From positions 1,792,001 to 1,856,000 of the forward strand of contig CM056574.1 of the NCBI GenBank assembly GCA_029721435.1: a stretch of 64,000 nt of DNA, given 5' to 3'. The position numbers were made by a program, and so were the translations under genes. The notes under the pieces were generated by a model. The model worked only from the letters and a program-made list of their open reading frames with translations, had not been told where the DNA came from and did not search any database. Source of the DNA: Gymnothorax reevesii (taxonomy: Eukaryota; Chordata; Actinopteri; Anguilliformes; Muraenidae). Below are positions 11,301 through 19,833 of the stretch, piece by piece (the first letter of the stretch is position 1; each line of letters opens with the position of its first letter).

Positions 11301-13516
11301 AGACAGACTGACCTGGAAAGACGTGGGGACGCATACGATGTTGAGCTTCTCTTGACGAACGCGCTCCGCTGGAACGGATATGCAGAAGGAGGTGAGCGGT
11401 CGGTTCACAGACATGCATCAGCTCACTTCTCACTGTATCATGCAATTCAAAGGCATGTCGGATACTTTCAACGCCCCACGCAGCAACTCCACTTTAAAAG
11501 AATGTGACGCCACAAGAGTTGGAACACCTCAGCAAAGCAATCCTTTATTTGTGAAAGAGTATACATGGAAAGGAAAAATAGGGAATGTATCACTTGAAGA
11601 GGCAGTGCGTTCGCTGCGAAAGGTCTGAAAGAGACGGGAAAGATGCAGAGAAACGCTCACCGAGTCTGTCCACAGCATAAACGATGGTTGAGCCGCTACC
11701 CACCCCGACCACTTGGTTATTCTGTTGGTCAACAAAACGGAAATAGGTAAAGGCGCGTATCAATATAATGTCATCCAAAACCACATTTAACAAAAGCAGA
11801 CTGGGGCATTTACTGTATACAGTTTATGAGAAGGCAAAGTAACAGGCATAAACGCACAGTTGCTTGGGGTTTTATGGCCACCAAATCCGGGTCAAGTTCG
11901 TGATGCGGAAAGGGTCACCAGAACTAGATCCACATGACCGTACAAAGTTCAACACCGTATTTTTCTGAGTTTCTGGTCCCTCTTGTATAATGGTGGAGGC
12001 ACAGACTGATCACCCTCCCAAACCACCGGTTTGAACAGACAATTTAAAGGTCTTAACGACATAAGAGGCAAGATCCAGGCAAACCGTTCCGAGTTACTCC
12101 GTTTACAGTCAGACGAAATAAATATTAACCGCTTATCAGTTATTAGTGAATAAGAAGGAAAACGATCAAATTGTATAAGACCACACAGTAATTAACTCTT
12201 GTGAGAAGACGTTACGTCAGTGGTTCTCAAATTCAGTCCTGGTGCCCCCCTGTGTTTGCTGGTTTTTGTTCCAGCCACAATGGCAATTCTAGGATTTTAA
12301 CAAGCTGTTGATTTGTTTTAATTAGGTGCATTTATGCAAATAGCCACATTGAGATATATTGTAAATATTGGCAGAGGGAAACAATTTAACCAAACATTTA
12401 ATCAACATAAATAATCAAAAGGTTCCTCATTGGTGAAACTCTTGACACATGGTGGAAAAACCCGACAATTTACTTGGCAAACAATGGAGTCACACCTGTT
12501 GTGTTTTCTGGTGATTTTATTGAGCTTATTGATTTTCTCAGAGTCTAAGTCCAAAATGTTTTCACCTGAAAATCCTAGCAATCTTGAAAATAAAAGCACA
12601 ATATGTTCAAGGGTTTTTATTCTTCATAGCGGAATGGATATGTCCATCCAAATGTGATTTAAGATGGTAAAAAACTACTCTAAACATGGAATGCTGCTAA
12701 TTAAGACAAAGTAGCAGCTTTTTAAAATCCTAGAATTGCAGTTGCGGCTGGAACGAAAACCAGCAAACACGGGGGCGCCAGGACCGAATTTGAGATCCAC
12801 TGCGTTACGTAAAGGACTTAAAGTTACCCGAATTAGCAAAGTAAACAGTCCGCAATCCGCTTGACCCCGGTCACATAACTAATGCAAATCGGGTGTTTAA
12901 AGTGCAAAACGATCATTAGAAATCCAAGTTAAGTTAAGTAAGTTACATCATTTTCAACGGGTTAGCTGCTATAGTCAGAGAGGGACCAAACAGTTTGGCA
13001 GCAGATCAACTCCGGCGCAACAAACTCGCAGAAATGACGACACCGAGGCCAACGAGCGTAACATCCCAACGCATCTAATAAACACCGCAGTCTGCGCTTT
13101 AACACTGACCGGGCGGGTGTCCAGCATTTCCGCTGGTTACCTTCAGTATACGGACAGCTTTTTCGCCGCTGCAGCCAATCAGCAACCACAGAGAGCAGAG
13201 ATCTGCGGTGCGGCTGTGAGGTGAAGCAACGCGCTGTCGCCCCGCATGGGACACACTGCGCATGCGTCTACCTGCTCGGCCATTCAACTCGCCAACTTCG
13301 GTAGATGTAAGTGAGCGAGATTATACATACAGCAGCAGCGAATATTAACACCGGACATGCAGCAGCAGCGAATATTAACACTGGACATGCAGCAGTTGCT
13401 AATATTAACACTGGACATGCAGCAGCAGCTAATATTAACACCGGTGTAACAAGCGCGACCTGGACGTGGTTGTCCACCGCTGCGATGCTCGCCCGCTTCT
13501 TCGCCTCCTCAGCCAT
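2180..13516 (-). CDS. RPIA: Ribose-5-phosphate isomerase A, complete gene, nine coding exons
   Basis: The enzyme interconverts ribose 5-phosphate and ribulose 5-phosphate in the non-oxidative pentose phosphate pathway in the cytosol. Coding exons in order: 13516-13460, 11721-11661, 11368-11313, 10382-10323, 9968-9904, 6807-6739, 4919-4778, 4679-4580 and 2322-2180. All junctions are GT-AG with matching phases; the total is 753 nt, 250 residues plus stop. Family motifs seen: GSGST phosphate loop (exon 2), DGADEVD with the catalytic acids (exon 5), KGGGG across exons 5 and 6, LTQEKI (exon 6) and MAERVYFG (exon 9). Start ATG 13516 gives MAEEAKK, aligning with the conserved MSKAEEAKK region of human RPIA as I recall it. 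The frame stays open upstream to an ATG at 13660, which would add 48 residues, as mammalian RPIA also carries an N-terminal extension. The C-terminus runs about 15 residues past the usual end. No inactivating change was seen. Confidence 0.96.
2520..2640. repeat. Short inverted repeat (MITE-like) in RPIA intron 8
   Basis: The left arm includes GATTTCATTCTAACC and CCTGATTCTACT. The right arm carries their reverse complements, AGTAGAATCAGG and GGTTAGAATGAAATC, around a short loop near 2565-2590. This is the form of a small hairpin MITE. No target duplication was identified. Confidence 0.6.
3060..4160 (+). mobile_element. Decayed LINE 3' half, RTE/RTEX-like
   Basis: Plus-strand frames give broken reverse-transcriptase pieces: [17 protein letters not shown] near 3140, [20 protein letters not shown] near 3205 and [11 protein letters not shown] near 3310. 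These match the A, thumb-side and B blocks of non-LTR reverse transcriptases. Further down, [17 protein letters not shown] and [18 protein letters not shown] (3830-4010) resemble the C-terminal end of such proteins. Several stops and shifts break the frame, so the copy is dead. It lies in RPIA intron 8, antisense to the gene. The clade is my inference. Confidence 0.7.
4580..4679 (-). CDS. RPIA: RPIA exon 8
   Basis: Encodes [14 protein letters not shown], then [17 protein letters not shown] plus one base of a Gly codon. Acceptor CAG at 4682-4680 and donor gtgagg below 4580. This is the conserved C-terminal part of the isomerase fold. Confidence 0.95.
4778..4919 (-). CDS. RPIA: RPIA exon 7
   Basis: Encodes 47 residues including [15 protein letters not shown] and [14 protein letters not shown]. 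The acceptor follows a (TG)n tract and the donor is gtgagtg. Phases join exons 6 and 8 exactly. Confidence 0.96.
5116..6612. mobile_element. Long-inverted-repeat (foldback-type) element, copy 1, RPIA intron 6
   Basis: The left end, GGCTGGGACGATTCTGAATC (from about 5119), returns inverted at the right end near 6585-6604. The arms continue inward: GCGTAGTACCACTTCCTGCT, the tract with CCAATTAGGC near 5310, AACCTGTTCCAGTTTACTTG, GGCCATAGAACAGC and the Phe/His-poor AT tract near 5540 all return inverted between 6120 and 6580. Each arm is about 0.5 kb and the centre about 0.4 kb. No transposase frame is present, so it is non-autonomous. Direct repeats of 26 nt with three mismatches flank it (5090-5115 and 6613-6638). 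The superfamily is not assigned. Confidence 0.78.
6719..6738. repeat. (GT)10 tract starting at the RPIA exon 6 donor
   Basis: On the gene strand the intron opens with ten uninterrupted GT dinucleotides directly after CTTCAG. Several neighbouring GT pairs could compete as donors, but only the first keeps the reading frame used by exon 7. Confidence 0.85.
6739..6807 (-). CDS. RPIA: RPIA exon 6 (69 nt, 23-codon unit)
   Basis: Encodes [11 protein letters not shown] then [11 protein letters not shown] and part of Arg. The Glu of TQEK lies in the region of the catalytic glutamate of the family. The length is a multiple of three, so skipping it would keep the frame but remove active-site residues. 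Foldback elements lie in both flanking introns. Confidence 0.95.
6988..7095. repeat. Hairpin element with about 50-bp arms, RPIA intron 5
   Basis: AATTTTTCGCACGACAGATT at 6988-7007 returns inverted at the right end (about 7076-7095), and the arms continue through CAATGCAAAGACG opposite CGTCTTTGCA. The loop is roughly ten bases. The form is that of a snap-back MITE with no coding capacity. Confidence 0.75.
8185..9627. mobile_element. Long-inverted-repeat element, copy 2, RPIA intron 5 (left end truncated)
   Basis: This is the same family as the element at 5116-6612: the left arm starts in GGTTCCAGTTTACTTGCTTG, and the right arm runs to AATCGATTCAGAATCGTCCC near 9600-9620. About 180 bp of the left terminus is missing. 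An extra segment of about 125 bp (9468-9594) breaks the right arm. No coding frame is present. Arms of the two copies are complementary to each other across exon 6. Confidence 0.75.
9468..9594. mobile_element. Small GC-rich insertion inside foldback copy 2
   Basis: Comparison with copy 1 shows foreign sequence between CGCCTTAAAA and AAAAAGAATCGATT. It contains GCGGACGGACGCGGACGCC and ends GACAATAGCTC..CCCGGTGAGCTAAAAA. It is GC-rich against an AT-rich host element. The source is not identified from the sequence alone. Confidence 0.6.
9904..9968 (-). CDS. RPIA: RPIA exon 5
   Basis: Encodes [20 protein letters not shown] plus the start of the glycine run. DGADEVD and the following Lys form the core catalytic and substrate-binding motif of ribose-5-phosphate isomerase A. 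Donor gtacgg; the acceptor lies after a TG-rich tract. Confidence 0.96.
10323..10382 (-). CDS. RPIA: RPIA exon 4
   Basis: A 60-nt exon of 20 codons, [20 protein letters not shown], phase 0 at both ends. It matches the segment before the catalytic aspartates in vertebrate RPIA. Confidence 0.95.
11313..11368 (-). CDS. RPIA: RPIA exon 3
   Basis: Two bases complete an Ala codon, then [18 protein letters not shown]. The VPTSFQ motif is typical of the family. Acceptor TTCCAG, donor gtcagt. Confidence 0.95.
11661..11721 (-). CDS. RPIA: RPIA exon 2
   Basis: Encodes [20 protein letters not shown] plus one base. GSGST is the phosphate-binding loop. Donor gtgagc. Confidence 0.96.
12218..12802. mobile_element. 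hAT-type MITE in RPIA intron 1
   Basis: The ends CAGTGGTTCTCAAATTCAGT and ATTTGAGATCCACTG are inverted repeats that extend about 60 bp, with the word GTTTGCTGGTTTTTGTTCC returning inverted near 12750. A perfect 8-bp duplication, CGTTACGT, flanks it (12210-12217 and 12803-12810). CAGTGG-type ends with an 8-bp duplication are diagnostic of hAT. There is no transposase frame in its 585 bp. Confidence 0.92.
13326..13445. repeat. 30-bp tandem repeat, four copies, beside the RPIA exon 1 donor
   Basis: The unit is about CAGCAGCAGCGAATATTAAC followed by ACCGGACATG, repeated four times with a few substitutions. It lies 14 nt inside intron 1 from the donor at 13459-13458. Both strands stay open over it because the unit is a multiple of three; this is not coding. 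Confidence 0.85.
13460..13516 (-). CDS. RPIA: RPIA exon 1 (start codon)
   Basis: Encodes [19 protein letters not shown], donor gtcgcg. A longer reading from ATG 13660 (MRQAGAVGRALFTGYLAV...) is open and joins in frame, so two start sites are possible. I favour 13516 because it aligns with the conserved core; the upstream part has an Arg- and hydrophobic-rich character like a presequence or 5' UTR. Confidence 0.88.
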
Positions 13517-13937
13517 AGTGACACAGGTCCCGTAAGCTCGGCTCAGAAACACGTGTTTTTCGCTGATTCTCTCACACCCAAAAGACTGCTGCCTTCCGGC
13601 GAATGTGACGGCTAAGTATCCTGTGAAGAGAGCCCTACCAACTGCGCCCGCCTGCCTCATACCGCCTCACTGCGCCCTTTAACCCGCCTCCATTTATCCG
13701 CGAAACCTCCCTGTCTATGACTGTGGCTTCTGGTATCTGTAGTTTTCATATGATCATGTGTTCACTTCCTAGAATGCATTTCTTTAGAGTAAAAAGATTC
13801 GTGAATGTAATGACTGGGCTCACCGCATTTCATGAAATGGAAAAAAAGGACTGGTAATAGCAACTGATGATAAACCATAGGGCCTGGATATAGTAGTTCT
13901 ATTAGTTAATCCCCCTCTATAGAGCCTCTACGTACAA

Positions 13938-13960
13938 TCTCTCTCTCTCTCTCTCTCTAA
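13938..13960. repeat. (CT)n microsatellite
   Basis: Uninterrupted CT dinucleotides upstream of RPIA, between the gene and the L2/Gmr1 nest. Confidence 0.85.
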
Positions 13961-14089
13961 AATAATACATTTTGTCTGTATGGCGCCTCTCTGAACGCTC
14001 AAGGTCACTGTTCGGAGCAAAAACAGTAAATGATAACGGAAATAGAATATAAATTAAAACATGATACAATATATATTTTAAAATTGTTG

Positions 14090-14272
14090 ACACATGGTAC
14101 TTTTGATTTTGTTTTATTTCATTTATTAGATCAGCAATGTAAAAATGTACAGTCACACAATACATTAAAAATCAGTACAACACAAAAAAGCACAAGCACT
14201 TATTTCCATTGTGGTCCTTACTACGATAGATACCACTGTCAGATTGCAGGATGGCTGGACAGTCAAGGGTAT
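14090..14272 (-). mobile_element. 3' end of an L2-type LINE, cut off by the Gmr1-like insertion
   Basis: On the minus strand the LINE body at 20335-21935 runs into GTAT, and the sequence left of the retrotransposon continues it: CCTTGACTGTCCAGCC..., then AATAAATGAAATAAAAC near 14112-14130 as a 3' tail. The four bases before 14273 and after 20330 are both GTAT, so this is one LINE split by the retrotransposon. The outer end is approximate. Confidence 0.65.
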
Positions 14273-14769
14273 TGTAATGTGAATATAGGCCACTAGATGG
14301 CAGTATTTACCTTTTTTTTGTTAAGATCAGACTGGAGTCATGTTTAGACATGTCCTGGACATGTCTGGGGCAAGTCTCAGAAAATTAAAAAAAAAGAGGT
14401 CTAAATGTGGGTGGGGTCTGCAAAAGAGTATATAAGGAAAAGAATTGAGACAGTAAAGTAGTAGGAGAAATTGCAAGATGACGACCAGACCTGCCATTCT
14501 GTTCAAGACCTGTGTAGTTTTTTTTGTGGATTTCTTTGCCTGTGTTTGAGCATTTTCTTCATCCAGGACATCACCAAGCCACCCCACTAAAAAGGGACTG
14601 TAATTATTTCTGTTTTTTCTTATTTATCAATCTTGGTCTTTAGTTGTAGGTTGTTATTAGTCTTTGTCTTTGTTAAAAATTAAATGTGTTTTAGTTGTTA
14701 AAACTGTGTTTGTCATCCCTTGCTGTTGCTGTTGTGTTATAAATGTAATAACAAATTGGGGCCATAACA
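14273..14769 (+). repeat. 5' LTR of Gmr1-like copy 1
   Basis: 497 bp, TG...CA. A TATA box, TATATAAG, lies at 14429-14436, so transcription should start near 14460. A variant polyadenylation word, ATTAAA, lies near 14688. It shares every base with the 3' LTR on visual comparison. Confidence 0.93.
14290..14366 (+). promoter_or_regulatory. CTCF-core-like motif plus p53-type response element in LTR
   Basis: CCACTAGATGGCAG at 14290-14303 fits CCASYAGRKGGCRS at every position. AGACATGTCC (14346-14355) and GGACATGTCT (14357-14366) are two perfect RRRCWWGYYY half-sites with a one-base spacer, about 63 nt upstream of the LTR TATA box. Both are motif matches only; binding is inferred. Confidence 0.65.
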
Positions 14770-14772
14770 AAT

Positions 14773-14793
14773 TGGGGGCTCAAGGTCCGGGAT
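14773..14793 (+). other. Primer binding site, tRNA-Pro type with a 3-nt insertion
   Basis: TGGGGGCTC, then AAG, then GTCCGGGAT, three bases after the LTR end. Without AAG it would equal the proline-tRNA primer site known from gammaretroviruses. The second provirus has the site without the insertion and with one substitution. Confidence 0.6.
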
Positions 14794-14885
14794 AGACCAT
14801 TGTGTGAGTAATTTATTGAAAATCTAACATTCCAAATTGTGAAATTGTTTTTGTGAATTTTCCTAGATATATATTGACAACAGCA

Positions 14886-17800
14886 ATGGATGATTTCTTG
14901 GCATCACCAACCGTAGGGGTTTTGAAGTCTTTTAAAAAGACAGAACTGCTAGAAATTTGCAGACAGTTGGAGTTGACAGAGGTAAAACCAGCCATGCGAA
15001 AAGCAAGACTGGCTAGAGAGATAGTTGAATATTACATTGATGAAAATGTGTTTGCACCAGGAGATCTGGAACAGTTTCCAGTGGAAAATCCAAATATAGA
15101 AATGGAACTTAAATTAAAAATGCTAGAGATTGAAAGGGAGGAAAGAGAAAAAGAAAGGGAGGAAAAAGAGAAAGAAAGGGAAGAAAGAGAAAAAGAAAGG
15201 GAGGAAAAAGAGAAACAAAGAGAATTTGAGAGGGAAGAAAAAGAAAAACAAAGGCAGTTTGAGTTAGAAAAATTAGCAAGAGAAGAAAAACAAAGAGAAT
15301 TTGAGTTAGAAAAATTTGCAAGACAGAGAGATTTTGAATTAGAGAAATTCGATAGAGAAGAAAGACTCCAAATGGAGCAACTAAAAATAAAAATTCAAAC
15401 TGAAAATAAATTTCGGGCTAGCCAGGAGGTAAAACTGGTGCCTCCATTTTCGGAAAAGGATGTTGACAACTATTTCCAGTGTTTTGAAAAGGTAGCAAAG
15501 AGTTGCCAGTGGCCAAAGGAACACTGGCCTCTGATGTTGCAAACTGTCCTCAAGGGTAAAGCTCAACAAGCCTATTCGGCTTTGTCTGCAGATGATTCCT
15601 CTAATTATGAGGTTGTCAAAAAGGTTATTATGAGAGCTTATGAGTTGGTTCCAGAGGCTTACCGACAGAAATTCAGAGGTCTGAAGAAATCTGAAAATCA
15701 GACTTATGTTGAATTTGCTAATGAAAAGCAGGTTTGCTTTGAGCGCTGGTGTACTTCTATGGAGGTCAAGGATGATTTCAACTCACTAAAAGAGATGGTG
15801 TTAGTTGAAGAATTCAAGAACTGTGTTAAGGATGATGTTAAGACCTACCTTAATGAGAAGCAAGCACTGAACTTGCAATCAGCTGCCAAATTTGCAGATG
15901 AATATGTTCTCACTCATAAGTCCAAATTTCAGTCTAGCAGTAACAATAAATGGTCCCAATTTCAGAAAAAGGGTTACGGTGATACCCAAGATTCCTCACC
16001 CAAAGACAAAGACAAATCTGGTGATGGAGCTCAGAAATCCAGTAACAGGTCTGATCAAAGTGTGAAAGCTGACAGTGACAGAAGTGGTCTAGTTTGCAGT
16101 TATTGCAAGAAATCTGGTCATGTTACAACTAACTGTTGGTTCCTTAAAGCTAAGAAAGAAAAAGAAAAGGATACCAAACCAAATGCCTTTGTGAAAACAA
16201 GGTTAGAAACCCCTGTAGTAGATAACCAATCTGCTAAATTGCCTGCTTCTTGTGGGGCTAAAAAGCCTAATACAGCTGACTTTGTGAGGGAGGAATTTCT
16301 TCCATTTGTGTCAGAGGGATTTGTGGCTCTGAATGAGCATACTACTCCTGTCCCCATATATATCCTAAGGGATACCGGAGCTTCTCAGTCACTTTTGTTG
16401 ATGGACTCCTTGGAGTTACGTGATGAGACCGCTTCAGGGGATTTCATACTTGTACAAGGTATTGAAGGGAGGACTGTATCTGTACCCCTGCGCTCTATAT
16501 TCTTGAAGTCAGATTTAGTTACAGGACAGGTAAAGGTGGGACTTATGTCAAGTCTACCTATAAAGGGTGTTTCTCTGTTGCTAGGCAATGACCTGGCTGG
16601 GGGCAAAGTAGTTCCCCCTGTTCATCTTACTTCACAGCCGAGCACTGAAGATGGGGATGAGGACCCATCTCTGTATCCTTCTTGCGCAGTGACTCGTGCT
16701 ATGGCCAAGAAGGCTAAAGAAGATGATGTTGTGGTGCCGTCCAGTACATTGAATAGTCAGGACTCAGGTGGTTCGCCTCATGACTCTGATTGGCCTACTA
16801 TGGTTTCTCCGTTTGAGGACTTATCAGATACTTTTATCAGTTCTCTATTCAGCCAGCCGGATGGGTCTGGTGATTCTGATGTGTCTGGAGACTTGTCTCT
16901 GTCCAGAAAGCGGTTGATTGAGGAGCAAACTAATGATCCTGAAATTTGTGTACTAAAGAGGAGAGCCCTTCCTGAAAAAGAAATCGATGCAGTTCCAGTT
17001 GGGTATTATCTCAAGGATGGTGTGTTGATGCGGAAGTGGCGCCCTCCTGATATCCCTGCCAATGCAGATTGGGCAGTGGTCAGGCAAATTGTTGTTCCGA
17101 AGGTCTATAGGAATGAGATCTTAACAATGGCTCATAGTTTACCTTTAGGAGGTCATCTTGGTGTTAACAAGACTGTTGATAAGATCATGAAACACTTCTT
17201 TTGGCCTGGGCTTCGGAAAGACGTTTCCAACTTTTGCAAAACCTGTCACACTTGTCAGGTAGTTGGAAAACACCAGTTAGACCCACCTGTAGCTCCATTG
17301 CAGCCTATCCCAGCATTTGGGGAGCCATTCTCTAGGGTCATTGTTGATTGCGTTGGTCCATTACCCAAGACTAGATCTGGAAATCAGTACTTGTTGACAA
17401 TCATGTGTGCATCTACCAGATTCCCCGAAGCCATACCTCTACGTAACATCAAGGCAACTGCAATCTCGAAGGCTTTGATAAAGTTCTTCACGTTGTTTGG
17501 TCTTCCCAGGGAAATTCAGTCAGACCAAGGTAGCAATTTCACTTCTGGATTGTTTCAGCAGGTTGTGTATGAACTAGGTGCAAAACAGATTCTTTCTAGT
17601 GCCTATCATCCAGAAAGTCAGGGTGCCTTAGAGCGGTTTCATTCCACTCTCAAGACAATGATGAGGACTTATTGTTATGACCATGAGAAAGACTGGGATG
17701 AAGGGGTTCATTTGCTGTTGTTTGCAGCTAGAGAAGCAGTGCAGGAGTCTACTGGATTCAGTCCATTTGAGCTAGTGTTTGGTCATGAAGTGAGAGGACC

Positions 17801-19700
17801 TTTGCTATTATTGAGTGAACAATGGCAAGAGAAAGAGCCGCATATCAGTCTGTTAGACTATATTAGCAAGTTCAAGGAAAGATTGCGTGCAGCTTGTGAC
17901 CTTGCCAAAGAGAACTTGAAATCAAGTCAGGGAAAAATGAAAACTTGGTATGATCATAAGGCTAGAAGCCGTGAGTTTAAACCAGGAGAAAAGGTCCTTG
18001 TGTTGTTTCCCTTGCAGTCCAATCCATTGCAGGCTAGATTTCATGGTCCTTATGAAATTCTGACAAAACTCAATGATCTCAATTACATTGTGAAGACTCC
18101 AGATAGGAGAAAACCAAAACAATTGTGTCACATTAACATGCTGAAGCCTTATCATGACAGAAATGCTAGGGTTGCTGCCGTCACTTCAGATTCTCCTATG
18201 GTCAAAACGTGTGAAGATGAGGGGGAGTTTCAAGATGATGAACCAAGAATTAAAGCTGAAGTTCTTTCATGTAAATTGTCGAACACTGAAGTGTTGCAAA
18301 ATCTTGATGTAAAACTCCAGCACTTAGAACCCTCACAGAGAGATCAGTTTGAAAGGTTGATCAAGAAATATGAGGATTTGTTTCCTGATGTTCCAAAGAG
18401 AGTTACTATAGCCTCTCATGATGTAGATGTTGGTGATGCCAAACCAATAAAACAGCATCCATACCGGATGAATCCTGAAAAGAGAAAGATTGCTGAGAAA
18501 GAGGTTGAGTACATGTTAAAACATGCTATTATCAGACCCTCCAACTCCGATTGGAGTTCACCCTGTGTGCTAGTTCCAAAACCTGATGGAAGTACTAGAT
18601 TCTGTACAGATTATCGCAAAGTCAATGCTGTAACTAGAACTGATGTGTTTCCAATACCTAGGATTGATGATTGTATTGATAGTATAGGGCAAGCAAAGTT
18701 TCTGACCAAGATTGATTTATTGAAGGGTTATTGGTGTGTGCCTTTAACTGAGAGGGCCAAGAGCATCTCTGCTTTTGCCACACCATCTGGATTGTACCAG
18801 TATGAAGTCCTACCCTTTGGCATGAAAAATGCCCCAGCCACGTTCCAAAGGATGATACAGTCTACAATCGCCGGATTGCCACACACGGGTGCATACATCG
18901 ATGACCTGATCACATGGAGTGACTCCTGGGAAGAACATCTAAAAGATGTAGAGACGTTGTTCCAGCGCCTGACCCAGGCTAACCTGACTGTTAACCTGAA
19001 CAAGAGTGACTTTGGTTGTGCTACTGTCACCTATCTTGGCTACGTCATAGGCCAGGGTAAGGTGGCACCCATAAATGCTAAAGTCCAAGCCATCATGGAC
19101 TTTCCAGTTCCTGACAACAAAAAAGCTTTGCGCCGCTTCCTTGGAATGATCGGGTACTACCGCAAGTTCTGCAAGAACTTTGCTGAGATTGCTCTCAGTC
19201 TAACTAACCAACTGAAGAAAGGGGTAAAGTTCACCTGGGATGATGCATGCCAGAGAGCCTTCGATTGCCTGAAGTCTCTGCTGTGTCACTTCCCTGTGCT
19301 CAAATCTCCTGACTTCAACAAACCGTTCTCCATCGTGGTCGATGCTAGCGACCAAGCTTGTGGATCTGTGCTCCTACAGAGAAGTGACTCTGATGACATT
19401 GAGCATCCCGTGGCATACTTCTCCAGGAAGTTCAATCGCCACCAAAGGAACTATTCCACAATAGAGAAGGAACTGTTGGCTCTGGTTCTATCTTTACAAC
19501 ACTTTGATGTTTATGTTTGTACAGGGCAAAAGCCAATGATTGTGTACACTGACCACAATCCGTTAATGTTTTTGAGTAAGATGAAAAACAAGAATCGGAG
19601 ATTGTTGAATTGGAGTTTGATTTTACAGGAGTTTGACTTGGAAATTAAGCATGTGAAGGGTACAGACAATGTAATTGCTGATTGCTTATCCCGTGTTTGA
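14886..19700 (+). CDS. Gag-pol polyprotein of Gmr1-like copy 1
   Basis: A single frame opens at 14853 (1615 residues). I prefer ATG 14886 because [11 protein letters not shown] is shared with the second copy while the preceding residues differ. Order, numbered from 14853: Glu/Arg/Lys-rich coiled coil 85-185; SCAN-like capsid region about 190-350; zinc knuckle CX2CX4HX4C 415-428; protease DTGAS 507-511; integrase HHCC zinc finger about 760-800, then the D,D35E core (VDCVG near 832, SDQGS near 890, the Glu of ALERF 35 residues later); a GPY/F-type module near 1060; reverse transcriptase with YIDD near 1347; RNase H with VDASDQ near 1496, the Glu of TIEKE, YTDHNP and a terminal Asp. There is no stop and no frameshift. 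Gag and pol are fused, so no recoding is needed. It probably makes particle proteins and the enzymes for its own reverse transcription and integration. Confidence 0.93.
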   Translation: MDDFLASPTVGVLKSFKKTELLEICRQLELTEVKPAMRKARLAREIVEYYIDENVFAPGDLEQFPVENPNIEMELKLKMLEIEREEREKEREEKEKEREEREKEREEKEKQREFEREEKEKQRQFELEKLAREEKQREFELEKFARQRDFELEKFDREERLQMEQLKIKIQTENKFRASQEVKLVPPFSEKDVDNYFQCFEKVAKSCQWPKEHWPLMLQTVLKGKAQQAYSALSADDSSNYEVVKKVIMRAYELVPEAYRQKFRGLKKSENQTYVEFANEKQVCFERWCTSMEVKDDFNSLKEMVLVEEFKNCVKDDVKTYLNEKQALNLQSAAKFADEYVLTHKSKFQSSSNNKWSQFQKKGYGDTQDSSPKDKDKSGDGAQKSSNRSDQSVKADSDRSGLVCSYCKKSGHVTTNCWFLKAKKEKEKDTKPNAFVKTRLETPVVDNQSAKLPASCGAKKPNTADFVREEFLPFVSEGFVALNEHTTPVPIYILRDTGASQSLLLMDSLELRDETASGDFILVQGIEGRTVSVPLRSIFLKSDLVTGQVKVGLMSSLPIKGVSLLLGNDLAGGKVVPPVHLTSQPSTEDGDEDPSLYPSCAVTRAMAKKAKEDDVVVPSSTLNSQDSGGSPHDSDWPTMVSPFEDLSDTFISSLFSQPDGSGDSDVSGDLSLSRKRLIEEQTNDPEICVLKRRALPEKEIDAVPVGYYLKDGVLMRKWRPPDIPANADWAVVRQIVVPKVYRNEILTMAHSLPLGGHLGVNKTVDKIMKHFFWPGLRKDVSNFCKTCHTCQVVGKHQLDPPVAPLQPIPAFGEPFSRVIVDCVGPLPKTRSGNQYLLTIMCASTRFPEAIPLRNIKATAISKALIKFFTLFGLPREIQSDQGSNFTSGLFQQVVYELGAKQILSSAYHPESQGALERFHSTLKTMMRTYCYDHEKDWDEGVHLLLFAAREAVQESTGFSPFELVFGHEVRGPLLLLSEQWQEKEPHISLLDYISKFKERLRAACDLAKENLKSSQGKMKTWYDHKARSREFKPGEKVLVLFPLQSNPLQARFHGPYEILTKLNDLNYIVKTPDRRKPKQLCHINMLKPYHDRNARVAAVTSDSPMVKTCEDEGEFQDDEPRIKAEVLSCKLSNTEVLQNLDVKLQHLEPSQRDQFERLIKKYEDLFPDVPKRVTIASHDVDVGDAKPIKQHPYRMNPEKRKIAEKEVEYMLKHAIIRPSNSDWSSPCVLVPKPDGSTRFCTDYRKVNAVTRTDVFPIPRIDDCIDSIGQAKFLTKIDLLKGYWCVPLTERAKSISAFATPSGLYQYEVLPFGMKNAPATFQRMIQSTIAGLPHTGAYIDDLITWSDSWEEHLKDVETLFQRLTQANLTVNLNKSDFGCATVTYLGYVIGQGKVAPINAKVQAIMDFPVPDNKKALRRFLGMIGYYRKFCKNFAEIALSLTNQLKKGVKFTWDDACQRAFDCLKSLLCHFPVLKSPDFNKPFSIVVDASDQACGSVLLQRSDSDDIEHPVAYFSRKFNRHQRNYSTIEKELLALVLSLQHFDVYVCTGQKPMIVYTDHNPLMFLSKMKNKNRRLLNWSLILQEFDLEIKHVKGTDNVIADCLSRV

Positions 19701-19823
19701 ATGTGTATATATATATCATGTGTTTGAATATTGTATGATATGTATATATAGACAAGTGTTCACTTAACCATTTTGTATTGAAAAGAAAAATTTTGCCTTT
19801 ATGAGTCAAAATTTTTCCCTTTT

Positions 19824-19833
19824 GGAATGGAGG
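19824..19833 (+). other. Polypurine tract of Gmr1-like copy 1
   Basis: GGAATGGAGG directly before the 3' LTR, with one T inside. It is in the right place for the plus-strand primer and is conserved in the other copy. Confidence 0.6.

Noticed and set aside
14327..14587. 86-codon minus frame [14 protein letters not shown]...
   Set aside because: Antisense through the Gmr1-like LTR and repeated in every LTR; there is no independent evidence of coding.
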